64,000 nt of DNA from Jaapia argillacea MUCL 33604 (GCA_000697665.1 KL197739.1:105822-169821); one strand, 5' to 3'. Counted from the first letter of the stretch, positions 11,027 to 23,660 are shown. Numbers and translations are program-made. The notes: a model not told the origin generated them from the letters alone.

Positions 11027-13328
11027 TCAGTCCTCTCGTTTATCGGTGTCATTGCTAGTCATCAAGGGGCTGCCTTTCTCGGGTGTTTGTGGTACTGACA
11101 CCAAGACAGGCGTCTCTGAACCTGATGTGGGTGCTGGCGATGGATAAGACTTGATGGCCTGATCCCCAATGCTGCGCTGCATTACGGTGCCAAACCCTGC
11201 GGCCATAGCCTCGCCTGCGCGGTTGTGCATATCGAACGTTGCCTGCTCTTTCGCCTTTTTCCGCTTCTCTGCCTTTTCTGCCTCGCGTTTCTTCTTCGCT
11301 TCTCTATTGGAACACTCTTGTTGGACCCAAGCGCGAATGTTCGCCACAGCTTTAGCGGGAGTGGATTTGTAACCCAAGAGGTATCCCTGGAGCTCGGCGA
11401 TGGAAAACTCTTTCTCAGGGATCGAGTCAGCAAATTCTTTTGCGAGCTCCGATACCGGCGGGGTGATGGGATCCTTATCTGCGTCGGTATTGGGGAATCG
11501 AGATTCGGGGAAGAAGCGACTGAACATAGCCCGCGATTGAGCATGAGTTGCCAAAGTGTATTCGATCTTCATGTCAATTCGGCCAGGTCGGATGAGAGCG
11601 GGGTCCAGACGATCAACATGGTTTGTCTGGGGAAAATTCAGACGAAAACATAACAGGAAACCACGGAGATCGTACCGTCGCAAAGAATATTCTGCCCTCT
11701 TCACTTCCAATTCCATCGATAACGTTGAGGAGACCGGATAAAGTAACTCGGCTTCCGAGACCTGGAGGGCTCATATAAGGGCTTGATATCCCAAACGGCG
11801 AAGGAATATCATCTTCCTCTTCCTCTCTAGATGGGAATGCGCAATCGATGTCCTCGATGAGTAGGATTGTGTTCGGGGGAACTCGGGAAGTTGCTTGTTG
11901 CAATCCGCCATCGTCCATGCTATTCAGTGGAGCATGGTCAGCCATTCGGAAAGACATCAAGTAAACACGGCACGAACTGGCCCGACGCGAGAGATAGGGT
12001 ATACACCTCCAATCCTAATTCACCAGCCTGTAAATAGATGTGAGCCACGATACCCGAATGCTCAGATTTGGACATACGAGAGCGTGGATTGTTGAGGCTG
12101 CGTAAGGAAAGATCATTAATGTCAACCAAGTTGAACGGTGTTGCACCGTTGAACACACGTACTTTTGCCTGTGCCAGGAGGGCCATGCAGGAGATAACCC
12201 CGTCGATGCGGAATACCTGCCTCGACATACCAGTTTACGGTATCCATAAATTCCTGGGCGTCAGCGAGCAGTGATTCAACAACGCCTTCTCCCAAAACCA
12301 GGGTGTCCAGAGGTCGCCTATATTTGGCCTTGATATTGGACCAGCTATTTGGACCTCCAAACCTAGTAGACTTGAATAGTGCTAATTTTAGCTGGGTGAT
12401 AATCAGGTATAAAGAGCGCTGAAAAACAGACCTCGGTTCCTGAACGAATCACAACCCGTGGCTTATTGGATTCCACATATCGCGCACGAATTTCCTCTAC
12501 GAAGTCGGAGAGGATACTGACTTTCAATGTGAAGATGCTAGAAACAGATTAGCCCGCGAAAGTAGACTCTTGAGGATCCCTCACCTCAAGTGGATAGTGC
12601 CCGTCAATGGCGGGCCTCCAAAGTCGACCGCAGGATATCGCGGAGCTGATATGGAGTCCCTGTTCTTCTTGATCTCAAACCAATAACCCTTCCACCTGAA
12701 CAGGTAGGGTTCGGTGCAGTAGATTGGGACGTATTCCGCATTCCCTTGCACCTGAGAGCCGGATTGCATGTTGATTCCCCACGTCCTTTGGGATGATTTG
12801 GCTTTATACGAAAGTGGGCAGATGCGTAAGACAGAGAAAGACTGCAATCCCGTAAAACGTACCCGAGATATTGAAGTCGCGCGACCGCTTCCATGCCTCT
12901 TCCTGCGTCTGTGCAATATCGCGTCAGAATATAGTGGCAAATTCGAGCAAACCGATAATACTGTACCATAAAGTGGACTATCCATTCGTACGCCGGATCT
13001 CCCTGGTTGAAGTATGCATTGATGGAAGGCCCTGATGGGGTATTGTCAACTGAATGAACAAAGGACATATGGGATGATAGGGATACGAACGATATTTAAA
13101 GCGCTCAACCAACCAATAAAAGAACCTTCGGCCACTCTCTACCAAGATCCCGAGGAGAACCAGCTTCAAACTATCAAACGGGCGAGGAGAGAAGATGGCA
13201 GCAAACAGCGACGAGAAACCCATCATTTCTGTGAAGGGAGACCATCCACCCCCACCGCCGGTAGTCAGGGGTGGGTAATAAGTACTCGCCGCGTTTGTTC
13301 CAAAAAGCCCATTCGTGTAGGTGTTCAT
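11027..13328 (-). CDS. BCS1-like mitochondrial AAA ATPase, copy 2
   Basis: Tandem paralogue of the gene at 7971-10233, with the same exon order. It starts MNTYTNGLFGTNAAS, followed by a Gly-rich stretch (TTGGGGGWSPF) and the same anchor-like FDSLKLVLLGILVESGRRFF. The BCS1_N part has RWKGYWFEIKKNRD. The AAA part has ILLIEDIDCAFPSREEEED near 11850 and NHVDRLDPALIRPGRIDMKIEY near 11600. The tail is K/E-rich (KKREAEKAEKRKKAKEQATF) and carries DMHNRAGEAMAAGFG, which is shared with copy 1. The conserved tail motif in both copies suggests a subfamily-specific function. The gene is intact as far as I can follow it. Cellular role is unknown beyond a membrane-anchored AAA ATPase, probably mitochondrial. 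Confidence 0.88.
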
Positions 13329-13754
13329 GGTGATGGTGGATTGCTGAGGATATCAGAGATCCAACAACCGGAGCAGTGGCCTTTTATCGATTGTCCATCT
13401 GGCCTTGAGGCTCAAGGCTCTGACTCCTTCCTCGAAGGAAGAGTCATACGTAGAAGCTGTAACACAGTATAACGGTACCGCTCACTGCTATATCGACGAA
13501 GAAGCTTCATGAAGCGCCCGGGGCAGTGCTAACTTTAGGTTGGTCGACATCGCAGTTGATAACATTTGTCCAGCCACGATAACCAAAGGCGAATCAACAA
13601 AGCTCAGCTTGAGTCAAATCTGGTCAAATTTCCCCCACAATATCCTTCACATCTCAAGTTCTCCAGACTCACTGCCAGTGACCTGCATTGCTGTGCTATT
13701 GCCTTGCATCGGCCCTTCTAAGGGAGTTCTATCTTCCCCGCTTCAATCAGAACC
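13329..13754. promoter_or_regulatory. Shared promoter region of BCS1-like copy 2 and DPH3
   Basis: About 425 bp between divergent start codons (BCS1-like copy 2 on minus, DPH3 on plus). It has no long open frame and should carry both promoters. I cannot point to a convincing TATA box. Confidence 0.4.
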
Positions 13755-14143
13755 ATGGGAGCCTACTACGACGAAATTGAGATCGAGGACATGGTGTGGG
13801 ATGAGAGCAAGAGTGTATACCACTACCCATGTCCTTGCGGAGATCGTTTCGAAATTTCTCGCCAACAACTGGCCAATTATGAAGACATAGCGACGTGTCC
13901 CAGCTGCAGTCTTGTTATCCGAGTGATCTACGATCCAGTGTGTACTTTTCGATCTTGGACTTTTTTTGCTTGTCATTGACTTTGTCTCAGCTGGATTTTG
14001 AAGATGATCAAGAAGAGGATGGATCTGGAGATAGTGATGGTAACGATGATGATGAATCGAGTGGAGACGACGGGGACTTTGAGGACGCGTTGGAGAACCT
14101 CACTCTCGCAGATCAGCCCGAGGCTGTTGCCACAAATGCATGA
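13755..14143 (+). CDS. DPH3: Diphthamide biosynthesis protein 3 (CSL zinc finger)
   Basis: Exon 1 (13755-13937) starts [17 protein letters not shown] and contains the CSL zinc ribbon [14 protein letters not shown] ... [14 protein letters not shown], with the four metal-binding cysteines in place. The intron 13938-13990 joins it to [11 protein letters not shown]. The second exon is a long Asp/Glu/Ser-rich tail ending at 14143. Dph3/Kti11 is the electron donor to the Dph1-Dph2 radical SAM complex that modifies elongation factor 2, and it also interacts with Elongator. The acidic tail is longer than in the yeast protein (82 aa): about 110 residues here. The call is firm. Confidence 0.95.
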
Positions 14144-15187
14144 ATTTGGACGTTGATGGTTCTTTCGACCTGCCAACCACTGTATCGATAGCGTTCTGAC
14201 ACCTCTGTATGTATCACCTGGACAATGTCACTTTCAGCTAATAACTGTTTGATTATCTGCATTGTAGGTATTCCGCTCGATTCCCCTGCTTATATTAAGC
14301 ATCGATGTTGTTTTAATCGTGGGATGAACTGAGGATCGAATCGAAACCGCAGATCCTTGTCCGAGAAGATTCCGTTGAGGATCGTCCTATGGGTTTAGAA
14401 GCGAGGTAGCTTTCCCCATCTGGTGGGATGCCAGTGCCATGGAATCGAGTTGCAACGTTGGTCGTATACATCTCACTCCGCTGTTGTTTCGAAAATCCCC
14501 CTCTTTCTAATTCTCCGTGTCAGTTGCGCAGTGGTTTGGGCTCGGTATCGCTGCATCAGTCGAGGCTGGCCTCATCTTCAGGGTAGCTCCACATCCATCA
14601 GCTTATACGCTGGTTTTCATTTTCGCTTTCTGGGCCTGCTGATCTGTTGCGTGCCTGGAAAAACCACCAGTCCTCGTCAGGCACTCAGCTCTCCGGTGCC
14701 ATCACTGCGGACCAACGGGGCGACTAATCGAAATGCATACCACACGATATCTGACTTTGCCATTAGGGAGGCGCAGTCTTAGGTAAATGACAGATAGCCC
14801 TTGTGTTTTCCGGATCCGACAAGCATCACGTTGATCACTCTGTTCAACTTGGCCAGAACTCCTCATATCGCTTCCCTTGTCGTGCTATGCCATACTGGCC
14901 TCCGACTTTTGAGTGATACGTTAGTTTTTTCATTACCGCCGGTGTGTAAAATGGCACGCGGGAAGGACGATCCGCGACGACCTGGCCACTCCGCAACTGG
15001 GGTCGCCGTATTGAAACAACTCACACTCGGGTTGGAAGGGTTGTTTGTAAGTAGCAGTTCAACAGACATACAAGTCATATCAAACGATGAGGAGCCCACG
15101 TTCCGAGTGGTACAGAATAACGAAGGAAAGACAATGACTAGACCCGAGCACACTCCGCACGCAAGCTTGGAGTTGAGAGGTGATTGG
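14144..15187. other. Stretch between converging DPH3 and DIM1 genes
   Basis: Over 1 kb between two 3' ends. The plus-strand frames at 14423-14782 and 14801-15235 and the minus frame at 14863-15153 have no recognisable motif, and their codon content looks non-coding. I see no RNA gene. Confidence 0.45.
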
Positions 15188-15923
15188 TTAATACCTGTAT
15201 CTCGTCGAATAGTCTGTGAAGGGGATCAGCGTTGATGCCAAGGACAGCGCCACAAAGGGGCCAGACGTACCTTTGGGAGAAACGACGAGACCACGACCTT
15301 TGGATGCACCGCGATACACGGTTTCGATGATGTCGATCATCTGTGCAGATAACAATTATCGCCCTGGGTCAGCAGGATGGATGAGAAGGACTTACCTCTT
15401 GCTTATTATCCATCGCCCAATTACTAGATGATATCGAGTATGCGAAATAGAAGATTAGTATCACCAGTTCAAAATCCAGACGGGCGCAAGTGAACGCACA
15501 TCTTGTTATTGTTACCAGTACCCAGATCGATCATGATGTGCTTGTTCCTTGGATGCAAGAACTACTCAGCTCCCCACCGACCAGAAAGAGAGGTGGACTC
15601 ACCGATAGAAGAACATCACCGTGCAAGGATCGTACAGCTCGTACATCTGAAAATTCGTCCACATCAATGCTCCAGATATCAATTCCCCTCCCATCAACAG
15701 ATCCTCTCACTTTATTGAAGTCTGGCACCTCCGTGATATCGACCAGGTAAATCACAGCAAAGTTCTGCACCTTCTCCGAGATTCCATAGAGAGTTTCATC
15801 CATTATCATACATTGAGAATCCCAATCGTGACCGAAGCGGAGAACGACAACACGGTCTTCCTCGGACTTGATGGCTTCATCTACATGCCATCCGGAGGGG
15901 AGATGTGGCAGGAAATAGGACAT
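15188..15923 (-). CDS. DIB1: U5 snRNP 15 kDa protein (Dim1/Dib1, thioredoxin-like 4A)
   Basis: Core spliceosome component of the U4/U6.U5 tri-snRNP with a thioredoxin fold. Exon 1 (15711-15923) reads MSYFLPHLPSGWHVDEAI ... RFGHDWDSQCMIMDETLY ... IYLVDITEVPDFNK. The next exon begins MYELYDPCTVMFFYR, then NKHIMIDLGTGNNNKI, NWAMDNKQE, MIDIIETVYRGASKGRG and VVSPK. The last short exon encodes DYSTRYRY with the stop at 15188-15190. All joins use GT-AG introns of about 50-60 nt. The result is a complete protein of about 142 residues, nearly identical to the highly conserved eukaryotic family. Five short introns in so small a gene illustrate how intron-dense this genome is. Confidence 0.97.
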
Positions 15924-16573
15924 TTCTGGCTGAGGATGGAGGGGTTGACAGTCGGATAGGGGTCTCAATAAGCAGAGGTAGTTGATGGAACAGCCCGGTG
16001 ACCAGCGCTTGTTTTTGACCACCACCATCACATGTCAGAAGGTTCTCGTTCCATCCGGATTCCTCTCCCATGAGTCCTATCTCGTCAGTGCGAGGGTGAC
16101 CATTTCAACAGCCACATCTTGAGCCCAAATCCTTAAAAATTAAACCTACATCGAGCCGCAGAGCCACTTGACCTCTACTCCAGACATACACGGGCTTATA
16201 CTGTTGGTCAGGTACGGATGTCGCTACGGTAGAGCTCTGACTTGTACTAGTATGCGACTGCAGTGACTTATCAAGGACACTCACCTCTTCCAGCACATGG
16301 CGTACCTGCTGAGTTGACCACCTGCCTATGGACCAATCTTCGATTTTTACCTCCGAGCCATCCCCGCCTCGGGGTCTTGTGAATGATCGCCACATAATGG
16401 CCCTCAATCCCACCGAGACGGTTCAATCGATCTCAGTGTTTCGTTAACCCAGCCTCAAACGCGTTTTTCACACTCCGTACGTACTTCAAATAGGCAACTT
16501 CCTATTTAGATTCGAGACTTGTCGCCCACCGCAACGCGCGGTTTTTCTGACGACCACTCATGCCAAAGTCACC
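15924..16573. promoter_or_regulatory. Promoter region between DIM1 and the membrane-protein gene
   Basis: About 650 bp between divergent start codons. A minus-strand open frame (16105-16413, about 100 codons) lies here. Its reading does not continue through a plausible splice into anything I recognise, so I treat the stretch as intergenic or 5' leader. Confidence 0.4.
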
Positions 16574-18916
16574 ATGCAATACCTCGCTTTTCAATACCGT
16601 GTTGCCCTCCATGCCCTTCTCTCCCTCTTCACAATTGGCCATCTTTCTTGTCTCGCGATTCTGAGTGGGACTCTCATTGGATTCCATTTGATAGGTGTTC
16701 TCATCTTGTGCGTTTGCACATTCTTGATCGCAATGATTATTATGAGGTGCGCATCTGCTTCGTTTCGTCTGCCAGGCAGTCGTCAATCTATTTTCAGCGA
16801 TTTTGTTCGTGTCTGGCGCGTAGGGAGCTTTCTATCAAGCACCTGGCTAGAGTTATTCTGGCTGATATGTTTGTTGCTATTTCTCGGCGGTAAGATTCAC
16901 CCTTACAACGATCATGGGGCGATTGAACTGAAGTCTTTCCATATAGTCGCATCTGTCTTTTACTTCCCCTTTTTTGCTGTGCCCTACCTGCCAGCCTTCG
17001 CCAGTTTCTTGTCTGCTCTTTCCTGGGTGCTCGTGGTTTTAGCCATCAAAACTGGACTCACATTGGCAGTGTTTCTCATCAAGACAAGCTGGAAAATGCG
17101 GACGCTGCGGCAGGGGCGGGAAGGTGTCAAGGTTTCTGGGTTCCAGACTATTCTCGGTATCCCCAGGTCGCTGGAAGAACGCCGTGTTCTAATACGAGAT
17201 GGTATTGGTGGCCTTTTCTTCCACAAGACTATATTTCGCAAGCTTCCATATGAAACGACTTGGATTGCACTCTTCCGAGGATCGATGGCCTTGATATCCA
17301 CCACCTGCGTTGGTTGTTATGCCCTCAATCTATTGGTGGTTCTACCAATCACCGAGAGTATTTCTCTGCCAATTCGGACGACCACAGGGATGCCTCAATG
17401 GAAAGCCTATGAGAGTTCTCTGTTTCATAGGGGCGTTCCGGATTCGAGTATCCGACCTGTCCTCTCTGACGTCGCTTTTATTTTCGTGGGTTTAGCTTCT
17501 TTTCCTCGCGGACAGAGAGCTGAAGCCCGAAGGCCGTTTAGGGTCAAATGCAATACAATTTAACCTACTCTCCTTCGAATAGCAGGCCTTTCCTACCAGA
17601 GGATTTCATCGCTCAACCTGCTGGCGCAGTCTCTACGGCGTCTCTGATAAGAATGGATGGCTCGGTTGGTCAGTAATGTCAACTTCCTCTCCTCGCGTCT
17701 CATGTTTGACTCCATTCAAAAGCTCCTTGTGCCAGCTCCCTTATAACTTGGGAATCCTCTAGCCGCGAGTATGTTGTGCTTAATTGCAGTCAGGCAGACT
17801 GTGAGCTAAATCCTCCGAGATCGGTCGTAATCATACTAATTCGCAGCGCTAGCGCAATTGGCGGCACAACACATTCAACTCGTCGTGGATTATTCGGGCG
17901 TGACTGCGGCCAACTACACCAGCGATATAACCTTCTTCACCTTTCAAGCAAGCGCTTTCCTGTCAGCGGACTATTTCTTCAGTACCATGATACCTTCTCT
18001 GTCGGCGTTTCCGATGATCAACAATGTCCATGTCCGAGGCATGAGTTATTTGGGGGAACGCCAGATCATCCGGCCTTCGTGGAAAGATGTGATTGGAGTG
18101 GGAGCTGTGAGTACTTCTTTGCTTGAACATGACCTGTTTCTAATTGAGTCGAAAGAACTGGATCAGTTTCAGCACTTATTCGCATAGTGAGCAATCCTCA
18201 AGAGTATCACGCCACCTTCAGGTACTGAACTCTTTTAGCTCAACTTGTCCCGGACGTCGCTCCAATTGGTGGATTTCGCGACCACACTTCAACTGTGTTG
18301 TTGTCGCCAGCAATAGACTTCTCGAACGTCATCACGCAAATGGATTATCGACAACACTCCATCTTGGCGGGGCTTGCGTCTGTCGGAGGTGTCTTCACAG
18401 TTGTAGACGGAATCTTTGCCATGCTTTTTGGGACAACTCTATTTACCCTCATCCTCGGTGTGTGGCCGTTTTCTATCCTGTATTGCACAACTGACCAATC
18501 GACTAACTACTTATTCAGGCACGAAGCACATCTCCCCCTTCGGTTCTCTTGGAATACTTGTCCGCGAAAAGCTACGCCGTGCGATCCAGGAACAATATCC
18601 GGCGTTGCAGAGCGAATTGCAAGGCGGGGGCATGGCGACCTTTCTGCGTGATGTTTCTGTTGACCTCCGCATCTTGGCCGACCCTCTCGCAGGTTCTGCC
18701 TCGTCATATTCAGAAATCTCACCCAAACAACGCGAATCATCACTTGCGGGAGACGAGCTCGAGCTCGATACACTCTATGATGCTCCAGGAACTTACGACA
18801 CTGACAAGACGCTAACACCAGACTATGCGGATGTTCTGTTGGAGCCTGCACACGCTCGCCAGAGGGACTCTCACAGAGCGTCCAACGCATCCGTCGATGG
18901 ACTTTATAGGGGATGA
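16574..18916 (+). CDS. Large multi-pass membrane protein of an agaricomycete-type family (function unknown)
   Basis: Starts MQYLAFQYRVALHALLSLFT at 16574, with four to five hydrophobic helices in the first 170 residues. A cytoplasmic loop and PYETTWIALFRGSMALIST follow, with one more helix. A predicted outside domain of unclear exon structure covers about 17440-17850. The second half (from about 17850) reads PSLSAFPMINNVHVRGMSY ... RPSWKDVIGVGA. A further hydrophobic exon at 18240-18465 ends FTLILG and splices to TKHISPFGSLGILVREKLRR. The tail is hydrophilic and Ser/Asp-rich, with the stop at 18914-18916. The order of helices, exposed middle domain, C-terminal helix pair and polar tail recalls large uncharacterised agaricomycete membrane proteins. 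I model one gene, but two adjacent genes are possible because the middle exons (17560-17850) are poorly resolved. Confidence 0.6.
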
Positions 18917-19334
18917 GACCTTTGCTCAATCCGGTTGCCGACAACGCGTTAGGTGGCTTCCGGGGGATTCGCGTACAGGTCGATTAGGGGTCGTCGCTCC
19001 CAGGATGGTGATAATATGTGCCCCTTTTGCGGATGGGGCAGTATTGGTGCAAGTTGACACACGTCGCACCTTGCCTACCCTCTCGCAGCTCAGGTGATTG
19101 GGTCCGCATCCCCGCCCCTTCCTTGTCGCTACTCGCTTTGTATGACGTTGATCCCCAACGTTTCAAGTAGTGAATTGAAGAAATTTGTTGCAAACTTGTG
19201 GGGGTGATAACTCAAGTGGAGATTGATTGTGGGAAACATATGACTCCCAGTGACTCATGTGCATGATCACCGATGTGGGATCCGAATTCTTGGCCTCAAG
19301 TTGGTCTGCCTGATATCCCTCATTGCGATCAGCG

Positions 19335-20103
19335 ATGGCGGCTGCTTGTCGATTTGATTTCGATCAAAACTTCTGTTTCCCGATCCATGAGCTGGAAAAC
19401 GAACGTCTGCGTTTGACACCCTTTGTCGTGAGGATAGTGTTTTCTTTTACTTAGAAACTGCCTAACGCAAACTATGATCAAGCCCGCCACTCACGCCGCA
19501 CCGTTCATTGAGGCTACACAGACACACCCCGACCTTTATGACCATCTGCCTTTTGGACCCTTCGACTCTGTCACAGGCTTTATGCGTGGTCTGTTCGAGT
19601 CTCGTATCCAACCTGGACTGGGAGAGGTGTTGTTTGCCGTATTTGACAAGACATCGAAGACTTCCAACGAGATAAATGGTGCCCTCGCGGGTATCATCGG
19701 GCTACTGAATACCTCACCAGAGCACCTGAGCACCGAGATTGGGTTCATCATCATCATCCCTTCCTTCCACCGCACGCATGTCACCACAAATGCTGTCGGA
19801 CTCTTACAATCATATTGCTTAGAATTGCCTCCAGCTGGCTTGGGCTTGAGGCGAGTTCAGTGGCAAACTAGTACCAAAAACGAGGCATCAATCAGGGTCG
19901 CTCAGCGCATGGGTTTCAAACTGGAGGGAATCAAGAGGTGGGATCGAGTGATGCCCGAGGGAAGAATAGGGAACGGCCGGGCTCTTCGTGAATACGATGC
20001 CAAAATCGAGCGCAGGGGGAGGGACACCACTGTCTTGGCCATCTGTTGGGATGACTGGATCGTCGAAAAGGAGAATGTCAGGTATCAGATGGCGAGGACG
20101 TGA
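19335..20103 (+). CDS. GNAT-family N-acetyltransferase (RimJ/RimL type)
   Basis: The usual start in the second exon (ATG at 19474) misses the first strand of the GNAT fold. An upstream exon at 19335-19427 reads MAAACRFDFDQNFCFPIHEL then ENERLRLTPFV. It splices over a 55-nt GT-AG intron (19428-19482) in phase 0 to PATHAAPFIEATQTHPDLYD, which restores the expected N-terminus. The core shows EIGFIIIIPSFHRTHVTTNA and RRVQWQTSTKNEASIRVAQR with MGFKLEGIKRWDRV, the usual acetyl-CoA-binding and C-terminal GNAT elements. It ends at 20103. Likely a cytosolic acetyltransferase of unknown substrate. The protein is about 238 aa, a normal length for the family. Confidence 0.87.
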
Positions 20104-20110
20104 ACGCATA

Positions 20111-22537
20111 TTAGGCTCTCCATCTGGCTTGCGTGGTCGAGGAGCACATTGAGGTGGCCAAGCCAGAGAAGTGAAAAGATTCTATCATCAGACTATCAGT
20201 AGCCATGGTATCCCTTTCTCCGCCACTCCTGTACTTCAATAGCTATCTACCTTACCTATATTCGGCACCGGTCCCTTGAACCATTTCCGGGCATCGATCA
20301 CCCACCAAATCCCTGCCAGGACAAGGACGCCCGCGATGAACACTACAGCGTAATCTGACGGGGAAGCCAATGGTTAGTGATAGCTTCCAATTAATTTGGA
20401 TGTGCAACTCACTCATGCTGATGGCCGTCGGGTTGTTTCCTCCAGGGAACATGAGCACGACTGTGATGAAAGCTACCCAAGAAACCGCGACGGCGCCAAG
20501 AGGAACGGCGTACCGACCGAGAGAAAAGGGTCCCGGTTTAAGTTTGTCCCGTCCTGATGTGATACGAAGAAAGATGGGAGTGGCATAGGAGATGTAAAGC
20601 CCAATCGTGGATGCACTTCGCCACAAAAACGCCGGGGATCAGAGATGATGTATAAGACAATGGAAATTCCAGGAGACTTACCCAGCCAATGAAGTCAAAG
20701 CCGTACTGGAAAACCCGACAAGGCCACATAGACCTGCGAGGATAACTACCAGCCAAGTCGCATTGACTGGAGTTTGCGTGTGACGGTTTACACGTTTCCA
20801 ATAGCGTGAGCCGGGAAGTGCGTTATCTCTCGCAAAGGCGTATACCACACGAGAAGCATCCACGCATTGAGCGGCACCAGCCATGAACTATATCAACGAG
20901 GAAAGGGTCGGGAATGGGCAAAGCAAACGCTGTGTTCACAAATCAAAACATCCAAAACCATATTCGCGAGATGGTGACTCACGAGAACGGTCAAAATTAA
21001 GCTCCATACAGCCAACATCCCCTTCTTACCCATCGCATCCAACAATAGTTGTCCGAAGGGCATGGGGAGAGGCGAGGCGAGTATATCGGAAACCGAAGCA
21101 GTCGCAAATGACGCCGAAATCAGGATGATCCAGCCTGTTATGGCTGTCAAAGAGACACTGGAGATGATGGCAATGGGAGCATTGCGGGCTGCGCCTGCAG
21201 TTTCTTCGGAAACATGAGCTGCGGAATCGTCTAAGAGGAACATTAGAGTCAGGACGGTGGTAACAAGTATAACACCGTACATCCTAGAATCAACAAGGTC
21301 AGCATGTCCGGGTACTGGGCGAGGAGCACAATGTGTCACCAGTGAGAGTCCACATCGATGCAAGGAAAGAGAGACAAAAAGCCCATGCGTCTATAGGAGT
21401 GTCACACACGAGTCAGATCACGATAGTGGAAATTGCGGGCGCAGCACGTACTATTCTGCCATCCCGTGGAATTCTCATACATTGTGAAAGCTTGATGGGC
21501 TGAAACGTCCGTCTTTTTCGAGTGGACAAAAAATATGGCAATAACAGCGATCGTCGTGCAAACTAAATCAAGCACATCAGCGTCATCCTGGCGGGACTAA
21601 GGACAGGTAATCTGTAAGACTGACAGTTTAAAGCGCCGTAAAGGAGGTTCAGACGAGCGAGAAGTCGCGTGCCGCAAGAGCATATAAGCCCGTGAACAAG
21701 TAGTAACGCGAGAAGAATTCCGTAGGTAGGCCCTGTGCCGAGAGTTACTCGACCATCTGTTCCCACAATCAAAGCAGTCACGATCTCCTGAGCGCTGTAG
21801 AGGTACCAGCAAATAATGAGTTTACGAGGAGGGTGGAAAAGCGGAGGAGGGCGATTCTAAGAGACGCACACTGTATAATCGATACTACACACGAGAGTGA
21901 CTTGTCCTGTGATATTGGCCCAGCCCGTTATCCAACTTGCCAAAGCAGAGTATTCTGCGGGTGCAAGTTTCGCTGAGAAGTAGTAGAGTCCCGCACTGGT
22001 ACTGAAGGAAAGAATAATCAGCTCATCCATATATCATCGTTGTCCGGCAAAAGAGGTGGGTGAGGGACATACGGCATTGAAGAGGCAAGCTCTGCTAAAC
22101 ATAAGGCGATCGTCATGACAAAACAACAGGGAATGATCCATCCCCAGACCATTCCGACATGACCGCCTTATTAAATGAGATGAGGGATGGTTGGTAGCTC
22201 AAGACAAGTTAATGATATCCACCTGCGACAAGAACGAAAGAAAAGGTCGATGAAACCCCTCCAATCACGCCCATAATCGCATACGCGAAGGCAATGGTTT
22301 CAATCAACTACGAAAGTCAAGTAGTTAGTTAATTATTTGACAGTGAAAACAGCGAAACCCACTCACGGAGAACTCTCGTTTGAATTCACCCTTGTACCCC
22401 AACTTCGCTAACAGCCTGTCATCATCCTGTCTTACTCCAGAAACCTCTACGACCTCGACATCGGACGAACGAGAGGAAGACTTCCCCTCTGTCTTTTCCT
22501 CAAAGGATGGTGCCATGGGAGTTGAAAGGGGGTGCAA
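20111..22537 (-). CDS. Amino-acid/GABA/choline permease (APC superfamily, UGA4/HNM1-like)
   Basis: The N-terminal cytoplasmic region starts at 22537 (a second Met lies at 22514) and reads DDRLLAKLGYKGEFKREFS before the first helix. Membrane segments run through many short exons: IETIAFAYAIMGVIGG, then WGWIIPCCFVMTIALCLAEL and ASSMPTSAGLYYFSAKLAP. The family motif HVSEETAGAARNAPIAI lies near 21170-21220, with CVDASRVVYAFARDNALPGS near 20830-20860. The C-terminal helices (near 20350-20600) end WWVIDARKWFKGPVPNI. A last exon after an intron near 20190-20250 brings the stop to 20111-20113. About twelve helices are expected. Homologues carry GABA, choline or polyamines across the plasma membrane. 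The substrate cannot be told from sequence. The gene converges on the GNAT gene with only a few bases between the stops. Confidence 0.88.
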
Positions 22538-23660
22538 GAAAGAAGGTCTGGCCGAAGCGGTTCAGAGGACTTATCCTTCCTTGATAAGGGCGAGCTTCGT
22601 ATTTAGAGCATATGTGGGAGACCATGCGTGATCTCAAGTTTCCTTCCTACGCCACCGCTGAAGCCAGGTGTGTTGGTAGAGATAAGACGCTATAATGAGC
22701 TCCTATACGGCACCTGAGAAAGAACACACGTTTTTGGAGTGTCTTATCGACATGTTGTCGTTCTTTCCGGTTAAACAGGTCTTCCCGCGATAGAAGGATA
22801 TTTGATTGAGGTGAAAGATGCCACTGGCTTCAAATCCGAGAATCAGACATCGGGAGGAATGGTGATGGAGGAGAGAGACCAGATACAACATGTTTAGAGT
22901 TGTTTGGCTTCTACCAAATTAGGAACTCAACGCCAACGAACCGTCAACGAAGAGTCTCCCCTCAATTGTTGCAGGAAATCCATTTTGTACCTTGGAACTG
23001 CTTTGCCACATGTGAACTCTCCTCTCAGGACGTATCGATACACTATGTGGGCTATGTACTGATCTGTAACACTCCCTTCGAATGGGTTCTTTCTGACGCC
23101 AATCCGCATCATGACAAAATATCGATACTGTAGTGGCGAAAAGTCTCTCAATGATACGTGTACAAGCCCCTTCTTCTGATCTTGTCTCTCCTAGAATCCT
23201 TGATCCTCCCATCCCGACTTTTCTGGCGCGTTGACGAGGCGTCTATGCTCGGATTGATTGTAACAAACAGGCCTGTTGCTTGGATTCTGATGGCTTCAGG
23301 GACAGCTTCATCCCTCTAAGGTATACGGGATCTCCGTTATAAACCTCATGCACGCAAAAATTTGACTGATTAGCTTGCTGATTCCAAACGATGTCTCCAA
23401 CAACCTTTATGTTGAACACCTGGCGACCACCACCAGACGGAGGATGCAAAATCAGCTGCCTATTTGCTAGTAATTGCTCACGGTCACACCTCTATCGCGC
23501 AAGTAACGACCCAGTCAACCACCCGATTTCGTTCTGAACCAACCTGACGCATCCCCTTCCACCAAACACATAAAAAAGGCTTACTGCCTTCATAACACTC
23601 ATCCTCAATCTTCTTCACTCCCCACCATCGGCACCCCCATCCACCACCACCAAACCAACA
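22538..23660. other. Stretch without a supported gene
   Basis: About 1.1 kb between the permease start and the small secreted-protein gene. Three short minus-strand frames (22703-22891, 22927-23151, 23243-23449) have protein-like composition, for example FNIKVVGDIVWNQQANQS and PVYLRGMKLSLKPSES. They could be exons of a small gene, but I cannot join them and see no known domain. The segment just before 23661 should hold the promoter of the secreted-protein gene. Confidence 0.4.

Noticed and set aside
16105-16413. About 100-codon minus-strand frame upstream of DIM1
   Set aside because: No start context, splice join or domain that supports a protein; more likely promoter or leader.
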